Shown here one piece after another: positions 1 to 6,744 of a stretch of DNA of 7,266 bases. Location: positions 1 to 7,266 of the forward strand of contig CAZHRU010000112.1 in NCBI GenBank assembly GCA_964535015.1, given 5' to 3'. The translations under genes were made by a program, and so were the position numbers. Positions within the stretch are counted from its first letter, which is position 1, and every line of letters starts with the position of its first letter. A model generated the notes under the pieces. That model did not search any database, was not told the origin of the DNA, and saw only the letters and a list, made by a program, of their open reading frames with translations. The DNA comes from CAZDUS01 sp964535015 (lineage in GTDB: Bacteria > Verrucomicrobiota > Kiritimatiellia > CAIKKV01 > CAITUY01).

Positions 1-589
1 TGACACTCCGGATCTCCACATCACGCCCGATCACCGGATCCAGTTTCCCCTGCCGCGCCATCTCCACAAGGTCCGTGCCATATTTGGTCAAGGCCTCATA
101 GGCACCTTCCGGATTCGCACTCGTCACCCGCTGATTCCCCCGTACCGCCGTCAATGCCTCCAGGAAACGCGCCCGGTCAATCCCCGCCTGCGACAGCAAC
201 TTGAGCGCCGCCGAGTCTTTCCCTTCCTCAAAAAAAGCCAGCATCAGGTGCTCAACCGACACGTACTCATCCCGCAGACGCTTCGCCTCATCGCCCGCCC
301 GCACCAAAAGGTGGTTCAACCGTTGCGTCACATAAACCTTGCCCGCTTCCGTGGCGCCACCCCGCACCTTGGACCGCCGCTCCAGTTCCTGCTCCACCCG
401 CGCCTGTAACTCGGACGGCCTCGCTCCAACCCGCTCCAATAAACGCGGAATGAGTCCGCCCTCCTGCGTCAATAGCGCCAACAGCAAATGCTCGCCATCC
501 ACTTCCTGATGGCTTAACCGAACCGCCGTCTCCTGCGCCATCGCCAGTGCTTCTTGCGCCTTCTGCGTCAATTTCGATGAATCAAACAT
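1..589 (-). CDS. clpB: ClpB disaggregase, N-terminal part (cut by window edge)
   Basis: The reverse strand reads open from an ATG at 589 to the window edge, giving 196 codons that begin MFDSSKLTQKAQEALA. The two Clp_N repeats are visible: about residues 5-75 (with HQEVDGEHLLLALL, then GGLIPRLLERVG) and about 80-150 (RLRDEYVSVEHLMLAFF, then AALKLLSQAG). They are followed by the linker and the start of the first AAA+ domain, GKLDPVIGRDVEIRSV at 181-196. The Walker motifs and the M-domain lie beyond the edge. ClpB is a cytoplasmic hexameric ATPase that pulls proteins out of aggregates together with DnaK. The spacing of repeats and the VIGRD motif fit ClpB; ClpC or ClpA is less likely, but the missing M-domain is the deciding part. 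The start is supported because it matches the family N-terminus; an AAAGG lies about 12 bases upstream. No CIRCE element or clear sigma-32 promoter was seen. Confidence 0.93.
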   Translation of the reverse strand, partial: MFDSSKLTQKAQEALAMAQETAVRLSHQEVDGEHLLLALLTQEGGLIPRLLERVGARPSELQARVEQELERRSKVRGGATEAGKVYVTQRLNHLLVRAGDEAKRLRDEYVSVEHLMLAFFEEGKDSAALKLLSQAGIDRARFLEALTAVRGNQRVTSANPEGAYEALTKYGTDLVEMARQGKLDPVIGRDVEIRSV

Positions 590-868
590 AACTAGCCCGC
601 CTTTCTGTCAAGACCACCAACCTCTTTAGCAGTTTGTGTTCCACGATTGTGATCCGCAAACATGACATTACGCATCCTTCTTGTAACCAAACAGTTGCAC
701 CACGTCACCAAGAAAGCAACGCAAGCACAACAGCGTCACTCTGTCGCCATTTCGCACACAACCTATAGCGCCACAATGACGCATCTCGTTTCCTGGTAAC
801 CATGCCACTGCTAACCCAATATTGCGGTCTTCATCTTCTGAGGCCAGTGCCCCACTGCCACCTTACCA
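590..868 (-). promoter_or_regulatory. Intergenic region with presumed clpB leader; no gene seen
   Basis: These 279 bases separate the araC-type gene from clpB, both read on the minus strand. I see no coding frame with a ribosome site and no RNA gene. Just after the regulator's stop (about 843-859) the minus strand can form a small hairpin, CAGTG-GGG-CACTG with outer GG/CC and one bulged base. It has no U-tract, so it is only a weak terminator candidate. A TTGACA (minus strand, 606-611) sits 16 bases before the clpB ATG, with no good -10 at normal spacing. The clpB promoter must lie here or upstream, but I cannot place it with confidence. Confidence 0.4.
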
Positions 869-1606
869 CTACTTCCTGAACCTTCCCGGTGGCATGCCGT
901 AGAGACTGCTGAACAACCGTGACATGGCGTACGGCGATCCGAGCCCGGCCATCTCCGCGATCTCCTTGATCGGCGTCGCCGTGCTGACCAGCAACTCGCG
1001 GGCGTAGTCCGCCCGCAGCGCGCGCAGGTCGGCCATCGGCGTGCGCCCGGCGAACTTGCGGTACGTCCGCAGGAAATGGAATTTGCTCATCTTCGCGTGC
1101 GCCGCCAGTTCATCCAGAGAGATCGCCTCCTCAATCCTCGATCGCATATAACTCCGGATGCGCGCCGTCATCCCGCCATCTTTCGGTTCGAGCGGCTTCA
1201 TGAACTCCGCGATGACCGCCTGCACGATCGCATGCCGCTGGTCCCTGGACGCCGGGTCCCGGGAATCACGGTCCGCATACAACCACCGCATCGCGTGCAG
1301 CATGTGCCCGTGCCGGTCCCGCCCCTTCGTCACAACCGTGTACGGCAGATGTGCAGCGTCAAAGGGAATGTACATGATCTCGAGCGACTCGTCCGGATCC
1401 GCCCACTCCGTATGGACCACCCCGGCCGGATAGATCATCGCCTCGCCCGGAGCGACGGTAAAGCGCCGCCCCCCACTCTCGACGTTGAGCAACCCGCGCG
1501 CCACAAGAATGAGTTCGTGGCAGGGGTGGCGCTGGGATGCAAGCCGCCATCCGTCCGGCGGCGTCACGTGCCCCACCCACTGAAACTGGATCTTGCTCAG
1601 AATCAT
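869..1606 (-). CDS. AraC-family transcriptional regulator with cupin-like sensor domain
   Basis: A 245-residue protein with two parts. Residues about 20-85 form an AraC_binding (cupin-like) sensor, recognisable from HPCHELILVARG (27-38), a GGRRFTVAPGEA turn and YPAGVVHTEW. The C-terminal 100 residues carry the double helix-turn-helix of AraC/XylS proteins: SLDELAAHAKMSKFHFLRTY (about 163-182) and PIKEIAEMAGLGSPYAMSRLF (about 212-232), ending in the typical GMPPGRFR. Such proteins usually bind a sugar or glycan product and activate neighbouring catabolic genes. This gene diverges from the oxidoreductase/propeller/GH4 operon, which is the likely target. Start choice: the frame can begin at a TTG at 1618, but an AGGA lies only 2 bases before it, whereas it is about 12 bases from the ATG at 1606, so I take the ATG. 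The inducer cannot be read from sequence. Confidence 0.93.
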   Translation of the reverse strand: MILSKIQFQWVGHVTPPDGWRLASQRHPCHELILVARGLLNVESGGRRFTVAPGEAMIYPAGVVHTEWADPDESLEIMYIPFDAAHLPYTVVTKGRDRHGHMLHAMRWLYADRDSRDPASRDQRHAIVQAVIAEFMKPLEPKDGGMTARIRSYMRSRIEEAISLDELAAHAKMSKFHFLRTYRKFAGRTPMADLRALRADYARELLVSTATPIKEIAEMAGLGSPYAMSRLFSSLYGMPPGRFRK

Positions 1607-1825
1607 GATTCGCAGCAATTCCTGTCAAAAGAACAGCAACGCCAGCCATTGGCCTCGACGCCGTTATCCCACATACTGTCACCGTCAATGGCACCGTACG
1701 TAGACATAAGACAGTAACGAATCTACAGAGGAACAGCGGACAGAGCAAGGCAATCATAGACAAGCATCATCTCTGCTCATGGCCCCCGGCGGGACCTTGC
1801 GCAAGACCCAAGGAGAGACCCACAC
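1607..1825. promoter_or_regulatory. Divergent control region between araC-type regulator and sugar operon
   Basis: This gap must hold promoters for both directions. Visible elements: a perfect 7-bp inverted repeat TACTGTC (1674-1680) / GACAGTA (1710-1716) with centres 36 bp apart; a 12-bp-phased direct repeat CACCGT (1680-1685 and 1692-1697); two copies of GAACAGC (1631-1637 and 1731-1737) exactly 100 bp apart; and a 10-bp palindrome CTTGCGCAAG (1796-1805) just upstream of the oxidoreductase ribosome site. A weak plus-strand promoter is possible: TTGGCC (1649-1654), 17 bp, CATACT (1672-1677). It would place the dyad at the transcription start. None of these is proven; AraC proteins commonly bind direct repeats, but inverted half-sites also occur. 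Confidence 0.45.
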
Positions 1826-2881
1826 ATGGAGACGGCAAAGGTACGAATCGGTTTCGTCGGCGTTGGCGGCATGGGACAGTGCGCGCATCTGCGCAACTAC
1901 GCGTCCATTCCTGACTGCGAAGTGGTGGCGCTGGCCGAGTTCAAGGAACAACTCGGGAAGAAGGTGGCCACTAAATACGGGGTTCCAAAGGTCTACCGCA
2001 GCCACGAGGAAATGCTCTCGGCGGAAAAACTGGACGGCATCGTCGCCTCTCAGCCGTTCACCCGGCACGGAATCCTGATCCCCGAACTGGCCAAGGCCCG
2101 CATTCCCATCTTCACCGAAAAACCGCTGGCCGGCTGCATCGAGGCCGGAGAACAGGTGCTTAAGGCCATCAAGGGTTCAGGCTCATGGCATATGGTCGGC
2201 TACCACAAGCGCAGCGATCCGGCGACCCTGTATGCCAAGTCGGAAATCGACAAACTCAAAGCGTCGGGCGAACTCGGAAAGATGAAGTACGTCCGCGTCG
2301 TGATGCCGGCCGGCGACTGGTTGGCGAGCGGCTTCCGCGAACTCATCCGTACCACCGATCCCGATCCGCAGATGGAGTGGGAGAAACCCGCCTCCGATAT
2401 GGATGCCGAAACCTTCAAGACATACACGGCGTTCGTGAACTACTACATCCACCAGGTCAACTTGCTCCGGCACCTGCTCGGCGAACCCTATGAGGTGAGT
2501 TATGCCGACCCGGCGGGCGTCCTTCTCGCGGCGCATAGCCAGAGCGGCGTCCCCTGCACCATCGAGATGAGTCCGTACTGCACCTCCATCGACTGGCAGG
2601 AATCCGCGCTCGTATGCTTCGAGCGCGGTTGGATCAAACTGGAACTCCCCGCCCCGCTCGCCCTGAACCGCGCCGGCCGCGTGGAAGTGTTCAAGGACAT
2701 CAAAGGCAACACGCCCCAGACAACCATCCCGCAGATGCCCTGGGTCCACGCCATGCGCCAGCAGGCGATTAACTTCTGTAAGGCGATCCGTAACGAAATC
2801 AAACCCCTGTGCACCGCTGACGAGGCGCTGGAAGACCTCAAGGTCGCCCGCGACTACATCCGTATGTTGAAAGGCACGTAA
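1826..2881 (+). CDS. Gfo/Idh/MocA-family NAD(P)-dependent oxidoreductase
   Basis: A 351-residue cytoplasmic oxidoreductase of usual family length. The N-terminal Rossmann fold (about 6-125) opens with IGFVGVGGMGQ, a GxGxxG dinucleotide motif, followed by VVALAEFKEQ at the end of the second strand. The family signature EKP is present in FTEKPLAGCIEAG (E98, K99, P100), K99 being the expected catalytic lysine. GYHKRSDPA (125-133) matches the usual GYNRRFDPA segment. The C-terminal alpha/beta domain carries YYIHQVNLLRHLLGE (206-220), where H209 fits the conserved active-site histidine. Family members oxidise or reduce sugars, inositols and related polyols, and some supply 3-keto-sugars for glycoside cleavage. 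The start is supported by AAGGAGA at 1810-1816, 9 bases upstream. It is the first gene of the operon; the next gene begins 38 bases later. The substrate is unknown. Confidence 0.93.
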   Translation: METAKVRIGFVGVGGMGQCAHLRNYASIPDCEVVALAEFKEQLGKKVATKYGVPKVYRSHEEMLSAEKLDGIVASQPFTRHGILIPELAKARIPIFTEKPLAGCIEAGEQVLKAIKGSGSWHMVGYHKRSDPATLYAKSEIDKLKASGELGKMKYVRVVMPAGDWLASGFRELIRTTDPDPQMEWEKPASDMDAETFKTYTAFVNYYIHQVNLLRHLLGEPYEVSYADPAGVLLAAHSQSGVPCTIEMSPYCTSIDWQESALVCFERGWIKLELPAPLALNRAGRVEVFKDIKGNTPQTTIPQMPWVHAMRQQAINFCKAIRNEIKPLCTADEALEDLKVARDYIRMLKGT

Positions 2882-2919
2882 TCGCCACACCTCAAGCAAC
2901 CACATAAGGAGAACCCCAC

Positions 2920-4017
2920 ATGCCGCTGAAATGGAAACGCACATGGATATCGGACGAATCATTTGAATCTGCAGGCGTCTTTGACGTCAACAACGACAGC
3001 GTGCTCGACATCGTGTCGGGCGGATTCTGGTACCAGGGGCCGGACTTCCGCAAGAAACACTCCGTCGGCGCAGTCAGGGCCGCGGGCGAGTACTACGACG
3101 ACTTCTCTACCATCGCCATGGACGTTAACGGCGACGGTTACCTCGACTTCATCACCGGCGGCTGGTGGGGCATGAACCTTCGCTGGCGCGAGAACCCGAA
3201 GGGCGACCCGGCGAAACAGTGGACCGAGCACGTCATCGCCGATGTCGGCAACATCGAGACCACCCGCGCATGGGACCTCGACGGTGACGGCGTTGTCGAG
3301 ATCGTCCCCAACACACCCTGCGGCCGCGAGGTCGTGGCGTTCAAACTCGTCACGGAAGGCGGCAAGGGAACCGGGAAGTTCGATCGCTTCGTGCTGCACA
3401 CTTTCCCGGAAAAAGAGACCCAGGGCCACGGCCTCGGTTGCGGCGACATCGCCGGTAACGGGCGCAAGGACCTCCTGCTCAACACCGGCTGGCTGGAAGC
3501 GCCCGCCGACCCATGGAAGGGCGAATGGAAATGGCATCCTGACTTTCCAAATCCGATCTGGAAACGCGGCAGCGTCCCGATGCTCGTCGAGGACATCAAC
3601 GGCGACGGACGCAGCGAGATCATTGTGGCCAATGCGCACGGCTACGGCCTGTGGTGGCTCGGCCGGCAGGGCGACGCGTGGCAGGTCCACCCCATTGACC
3701 CGTTCCACGCCCAGTATCACGACATGATGTGGGTGGACATTGACGGCGACGGGCAGAAGGAACTCGTCACCGGCAAACGCCACCGCGCCCATTGCGGCAA
3801 CGAAGCCGGCGAGTGGGATGATCTCGGGATCTACTACTTCAAATGGACCGGCGAAGGTTTTGCCAAGCACGTGATTGACTACGGTCCGATCGGCACCGGC
3901 AAAGGTTGCGGCATACACTTTGCAGTGGCGGACCTGCGCGGCACGGGTCGCCTCGACCTGGTGGCGCCCGGCAAGGAAGGAATGTGCGTGTTCTTCAACG
4001 AAGGCCAACAACACTAG
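2920..4017 (+). CDS. Seven-bladed FG-GAP/VCBS beta-propeller protein without signal peptide
   Basis: A 365-residue protein with seven calcium-loop repeats of the FG-GAP/VCBS type, starting at residues 22 (DVNNDSVLD), 68 (DVNGDGYLD), 119 (DLDGDGVVE), 176 (DIAGNGRKD), 225 (DINGDGRSE), 273 (DIDGDGQKE) and 338 (DLRGTGRLD). The spacing of 46-65 residues is that of one blade each, so the whole protein is one seven-bladed propeller. Most relatives are exported, but this N-terminus (MPLKWKRTWISDES) has no hydrophobic segment, and an in-frame TAA at 2905-2907 rules out an upstream extension; it should be cytoplasmic. Aromatic-rich blade loops (GFWYQG, GGWWG, GLWWLG) suggest carbohydrate binding. A seven-bladed propeller domain also occurs in fungal aldos-2-ulose dehydratase (from memory), so an enzymatic role is possible. 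AAGGAG at 2906-2911 supports the start. It lies in the same operon as the oxidoreductase and the GH4 enzyme. The function is not established. Confidence 0.9.
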   Translation: MPLKWKRTWISDESFESAGVFDVNNDSVLDIVSGGFWYQGPDFRKKHSVGAVRAAGEYYDDFSTIAMDVNGDGYLDFITGGWWGMNLRWRENPKGDPAKQWTEHVIADVGNIETTRAWDLDGDGVVEIVPNTPCGREVVAFKLVTEGGKGTGKFDRFVLHTFPEKETQGHGLGCGDIAGNGRKDLLLNTGWLEAPADPWKGEWKWHPDFPNPIWKRGSVPMLVEDINGDGRSEIIVANAHGYGLWWLGRQGDAWQVHPIDPFHAQYHDMMWVDIDGDGQKELVTGKRHRAHCGNEAGEWDDLGIYYFKWTGEGFAKHVIDYGPIGTGKGCGIHFAVADLRGTGRLDLVAPGKEGMCVFFNEGQQH

Positions 4018-4022
4018 GAGGA
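4016..4022 (+). promoter_or_regulatory. Shine-Dalgarno of the GH4 gene overlapping the previous stop
   Basis: AGGAGGA overlaps the TAG stop (4015-4017) of the propeller gene and lies 7 bases before the GH4 ATG at 4030. It fixes that start over the out-of-frame ATG at 4023, which meets a stop after four codons. The layout suggests translational coupling of the two genes. Confidence 0.8.
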
Positions 4023-4029
4023 ATGAGTC

Positions 4030-5448
4030 ATGGCTAAGATCGCAATGATTGGCGCGGGCAGTCTGGTGTTCTGCAAGACGTTGATGTCCGACTTTCTCGC
4101 CACCCCGGCGTTGGCGGGCAGCGAGTACCGGTTGATGGCTCTGTCCCACAACCGGCTGGACAAGATGGAAGCGTTCGTCAAGCGGATGATCAAGGACAAC
4201 GGCGTAAAGGCATCCGTCGTGGCCACGACAGACCGGCGCGCGGCGCTCAAGGACGCGGACTATGTGGTCGTGATGATCCAGTCTGGCGGCGTGGAGGAAT
4301 TCCGTCAGGATTACGAAATCCCGCTGAAGTACGGCGTGGACCAGTGCATCGGCGACACAATGGGACCGGGCGGCGTCTTCCGCGCGCTCCGTCACATCCC
4401 CAACCTTCTCGACATTGCCCGTGACATGCAGGAACTGTGTCCGAACGCGATCCTCTTCAATTATGCCAACCCCATGGCGATGTGTTGCTGGGCGCTAGGG
4501 CGCGTGCCGAACCTGCAGTTCGTGGGCCTCTGCCACGGCGTTCAGACGACGATGGACCTGATCGGCAGTTATACCGGGGTGCCGAAGGAGGAAATCGACT
4601 ACCTCGCCGCAGGCATCAACCATATGGCCTGGTTCCTCAAACTCGAACACAAGGGAAAGGACCTGTATCCGGTTCTGAAGGCGAACTTCGAGAAACCCGG
4701 CTACTACGTGAACGAGAAGGTCCGCGCCGAAACCATGCGGCATTTCGGGTACTTCATGACCGAGAGTACCGGCCACCTCAGCGAATACCTCCCCTACTTC
4801 CGCAAGAACCGCAAGGCCCTCGACCTCTACTGCGACGAACCGGCGTTCGGCGGCGAAACGGGCGCGTATTACAAGTATTGCGCAATGCTGGCCGAGAAGT
4901 TCGCCAGGACCGATCCGCTGTCGATGGAGACGACCAAACTCGGTCCGCGCAGCGCCGAGTACTGCTCGCACATCATTGAGGCCAGGGAAACCGGCGACGT
5001 CTTCCGCCTCAACGGCAATGTCCGCAATGACGGTTACATCACCAACCTGCCCAACGGCTGCTGCGTCGAAGTCCCGGTGTTTGTCGATCGCCTCGGATTG
5101 CACCCAACGGTCGTCGGCAATCTGCCGGTCCAATGCGCCGCGCTCAACATGAGCAACGTCCTAGTCCAAGGCCTGACCGTCGAGGCCAGTTTCACCGGCG
5201 ACCCGGAACTGGTGATGAACGCCGTGGCGATGGATCCGCTGACTTCCGCCGTGCTGACCCTGAAGGAAATCCGCGACATGGTCGCCGAGATGCTCGCCGC
5301 CGAAGCGAACTACCTCCCGCAGTTCGCCGGAAGGAAACTGCGCGCGGCCCCGGCGATCAGCATCCCGAAGAACGTCAAGCGCGCCGAGGTCCCGCTCGAT
5401 CCCGCGCTCGCGATCGCCAACCGGTTCGCGAAACTGGCCAAGACGTAG
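4030..5448 (+). CDS. Glycoside hydrolase family 4 enzyme, probable alpha-uronidase type
   Basis: A 472-residue protein with family-4 features from end to end. The Rossmann entry is KIAMIGAGSLVF (G8, G10, S11). The substrate and metal region follows with FNYANPMAM (143-151, N146), the cysteine-histidine motif CHGV (168-171), AGINHMAWFL (194-203, H198) and TESTGHLSEYLPYF (244-257). GH4 enzymes need NAD+ and a divalent metal, usually Mn2+. They cleave glycosides by oxidising C3, eliminating the aglycone, re-adding water and reducing again. From published subgroup motifs as I recall them, CHGx marks alpha-glucuronidases and related alpha-galacturonidases, while CHSV, CHEV and CN(V/I)P mark alpha-galactosidases, alpha-glucosidases and 6-phospho-beta-glucosidases. 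That makes a uronide the best guess. There is no signal peptide, so it acts on imported oligosaccharides; no transporter is in the window. It is the last gene of the operon, 12 bases after the propeller gene. Confidence 0.92.
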   Translation: MAKIAMIGAGSLVFCKTLMSDFLATPALAGSEYRLMALSHNRLDKMEAFVKRMIKDNGVKASVVATTDRRAALKDADYVVVMIQSGGVEEFRQDYEIPLKYGVDQCIGDTMGPGGVFRALRHIPNLLDIARDMQELCPNAILFNYANPMAMCCWALGRVPNLQFVGLCHGVQTTMDLIGSYTGVPKEEIDYLAAGINHMAWFLKLEHKGKDLYPVLKANFEKPGYYVNEKVRAETMRHFGYFMTESTGHLSEYLPYFRKNRKALDLYCDEPAFGGETGAYYKYCAMLAEKFARTDPLSMETTKLGPRSAEYCSHIIEARETGDVFRLNGNVRNDGYITNLPNGCCVEVPVFVDRLGLHPTVVGNLPVQCAALNMSNVLVQGLTVEASFTGDPELVMNAVAMDPLTSAVLTLKEIRDMVAEMLAAEANYLPQFAGRKLRAAPAISIPKNVKRAEVPLDPALAIANRFAKLAKT

Positions 5449-5503
5449 ACGGAAAAACGTCGCTCAGGACAGAATCGCTGGTACTTACGTTGCCACAACC
5501 AAG

Positions 5504-5546
5504 TGTGTCGCCGGACCACATACCGCGCGAAACCCTGTTCGACACA
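5504..5546. repeat. 7-bp inverted repeat between convergent genes
   Basis: TGTGTCG (5504-5510) and CGACACA (5540-5546) are perfect arms around a 29-base interior, in the 101-base gap between the GH4 gene and the oppositely read mrr gene. It could help end transcription from either side, but neither strand has a U-tract after it and the loop is long. A second weak hairpin (GACG/CGTC) spans 5448-5461. I see no convincing intrinsic terminator here. Confidence 0.25.
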
Positions 5547-5549
5547 ATT

Positions 5550-6455
5550 TCATTCTTCCGAAAAATAGTCCGAGTCGATCTTCTTGACTTCGTAGGCGTT
5601 AATGGTCGAGACGCCGACATTGTGATCGATCATGAGTTGTGCCAGCGTCTCGCCATCGATCAAGACCACTTTTGCATCAATGCGTGACACGTAGTCTTCC
5701 GCATCTGATGAGAAGGTGGCCGTTGTGATAAACAGACCTTTCTTCGCGCGCTGTCCTGTGAGCGCGCCGACGAATTTCTGAATCTCCGGTCTTCCCACGG
5801 TGTTTTCCCATCGTTTGGCCTGAATGAAGATGGCATCCAGACCAAGTTTGTCTTCCTTGATGATCCCATCAATTCCGCCATCCCCCGATGTGCCAATTGC
5901 CTTTCCCGCGTCTTTTCGAGTGCCACCGTAACCCATCTTGACGATCACCTCAACCACGAGACGTTCGAAGAACGACGGAGAACAGGTCTTCAGGCGTTGA
6001 ATCAGATCTGCGGCAAGGTCTCCGCGAAGTTTATGATAGGCACTTTCCAATGACTCCTCGGGGGTTTTGCTGGGATCGAGTTCCGACTCGTCATCTTCCG
6101 GTTTGGCATGGCGAAGCGCTCGGAAGTCTTTGAATTCCTGAAACTGGCGCAGATAGGTCATGTCTATACGAACGGGCCTCTTCTTCAAGATGTCGAGTCC
6201 ACGCTTTGTAATCCTGTGAACACCGCGTTTGGTGGCCTCAATCACGGCCGCCTTCTTCAAGAAGGTGCGCGCCCAGTTGACCCGATTGTCAAATAGTCCT
6301 TGAACACCACTGGGCAACATGATGCGCTGTTCCTCGACTGAGAGTTTGTATTCTTGAGCTAGAGCGTCGATCGAATCGCGATTTGTATGTTCTTCGCCAT
6401 CTCCGTAGAACTTCAATAATGGCAACATGCAAGTTTGGAAATCCGGTATAGGCAT
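5550..6455 (-). CDS. mrr: Mrr-type (type IV) restriction endonuclease
   Basis: A 301-residue protein that matches the known plan of Escherichia coli Mrr (about 304 residues) along its length. An N-terminal winged-helix Mrr_N domain (about 1-95) begins MPIPDFQTCMLPLL and contains NRVNWARTFLKKA. An acidic linker (118-135) follows. The C-terminal Mrr catalytic domain (about 155-285) has SPSFFERLVVEVIVKMGYGG, then GDGGIDGII (191-199), then DAIFIQAKRW (207-216). D196 and the Q212-x-K214 pair form the PD-(D/E)xK-like nuclease centre, and NTVGRPEIQKFVGAL is a further family signature. Mrr cuts DNA carrying foreign methylation and defends against modified phage or plasmid DNA; in E. coli it can also attack the host after pressure stress or when foreign methylases enter. 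The ribosome site AAGGAG (minus strand, 6467-6472) supports the start. It lies 87 bases downstream of the brnA gene on the same strand. No cognate methylase is present, as expected for type IV. Confidence 0.93.
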   Translation of the reverse strand: MPIPDFQTCMLPLLKFYGDGEEHTNRDSIDALAQEYKLSVEEQRIMLPSGVQGLFDNRVNWARTFLKKAAVIEATKRGVHRITKRGLDILKKRPVRIDMTYLRQFQEFKDFRALRHAKPEDDESELDPSKTPEESLESAYHKLRGDLAADLIQRLKTCSPSFFERLVVEVIVKMGYGGTRKDAGKAIGTSGDGGIDGIIKEDKLGLDAIFIQAKRWENTVGRPEIQKFVGALTGQRAKKGLFITTATFSSDAEDYVSRIDAKVVLIDGETLAQLMIDHNVGVSTINAYEVKKIDSDYFSEE

Positions 6456-6486
6456 CTGACTATTCTCTCCTTGTCTGTCGAATGTG

Positions 6487-6531
6487 ACTCTTGACCTGCG
6501 ACGAACGTGCGAACCGTCGCAGTCAAAGAGT
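6487..6531 (-). repeat. Long imperfect hairpin between brnA and mrr
   Basis: The arms 6487-6503 and 6515-6531 pair over 16 bp in three blocks: 8 bp (CTGCGACG/CGTCGCAG), 4 bp and 4 bp, separated by one bulged base on each side (6495 and 6527). The loop is 11 bases. It fills the middle of the 87-base gap between the brnA stop and the mrr start, and ends about 14 bases before the mrr ribosome site. There is no U-tract on the minus strand, so it is not a classical terminator. It may stabilise or separate transcripts, be an RNase processing site, or be a protein-binding dyad. Confidence 0.65.
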
Positions 6532-6542
6532 TGGTTCGCGGA

Positions 6543-6743
6543 TTATTTTGCGGATTCAATCAACTGCATGTCAGACTTAAGCAACCGGTTGACGACAGCC
6601 GAAATGTCGGAACGTCTGTTGGATGCGATCTTCTCCACAAAACTCAACACATCTGAGTCGAGGTAGATGGGCAGGTTCATTTTCGCATCCGGCCGGTAGA
6701 ATTTGCCACGCACTCCCTTTGAAAAGCCATATTCCTTTTTCAT
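6543..6743 (-). CDS. brnA: BrnA-like ribbon-helix-helix antitoxin
   Basis: A 66-residue protein that begins MKKEYGFSKGVRGKFYRP, a motif I recall from small antitoxins paired with DUF497 (BrnT) toxins. Residues 22-58 fit a ribbon-helix-helix fold: strand MNLPIYL (22-28), helix from about 29 to 41, turn, and helix ISAVVNRLLKSDM (47-59). It should bind the toxin and also the brnTA promoter as a repressor. The frame is open further upstream, but the ATG at 6743 is the real start: the toxin stop TGA (6745-6747) is only one base away, and the GGAG ribosome site lies in the last codons of the toxin gene, so translation is coupled. The family assignment rests on partner and fold rather than on a distinctive motif. 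Confidence 0.85.
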   Translation of the reverse strand: MKKEYGFSKGVRGKFYRPDAKMNLPIYLDSDVLSFVEKIASNRRSDISAVVNRLLKSDMQLIESAK

Positions 6744-6744
6744 G

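Noticed and set aside
620..660. CIRCE-like heat-shock operator before clpB
   Set aside because: A TTTAGCAG piece resembles one half of CIRCE, but the expected inverted partner at 9-base spacing is absent.
2183..2962. 259-codon minus-strand open frame opposite the oxidoreductase
   Set aside because: It lies opposite a clear Gfo/Idh gene and shows no family motif; it is explained by third-position GC bias.
4015..4029. Possible stop-codon readthrough fusing propeller and GH4 (same reading frame)
   Set aside because: The TAG is followed in the same frame by a TGA at 4024-4026, and a strong ribosome site serves the GH4 ATG.
2959..4395. 478-codon minus-strand open frame opposite the propeller and GH4 genes
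   Set aside because: It is antisense to two well-supported genes, crosses their junction, has no recognisable domain, and has the His/Val/Ala/Arg-rich make-up usual for shadows of GC-rich genes.
5442..5461. Intrinsic terminator at the end of the GH4 gene
   Set aside because: The stem is only 4-5 bp and no run of T follows.
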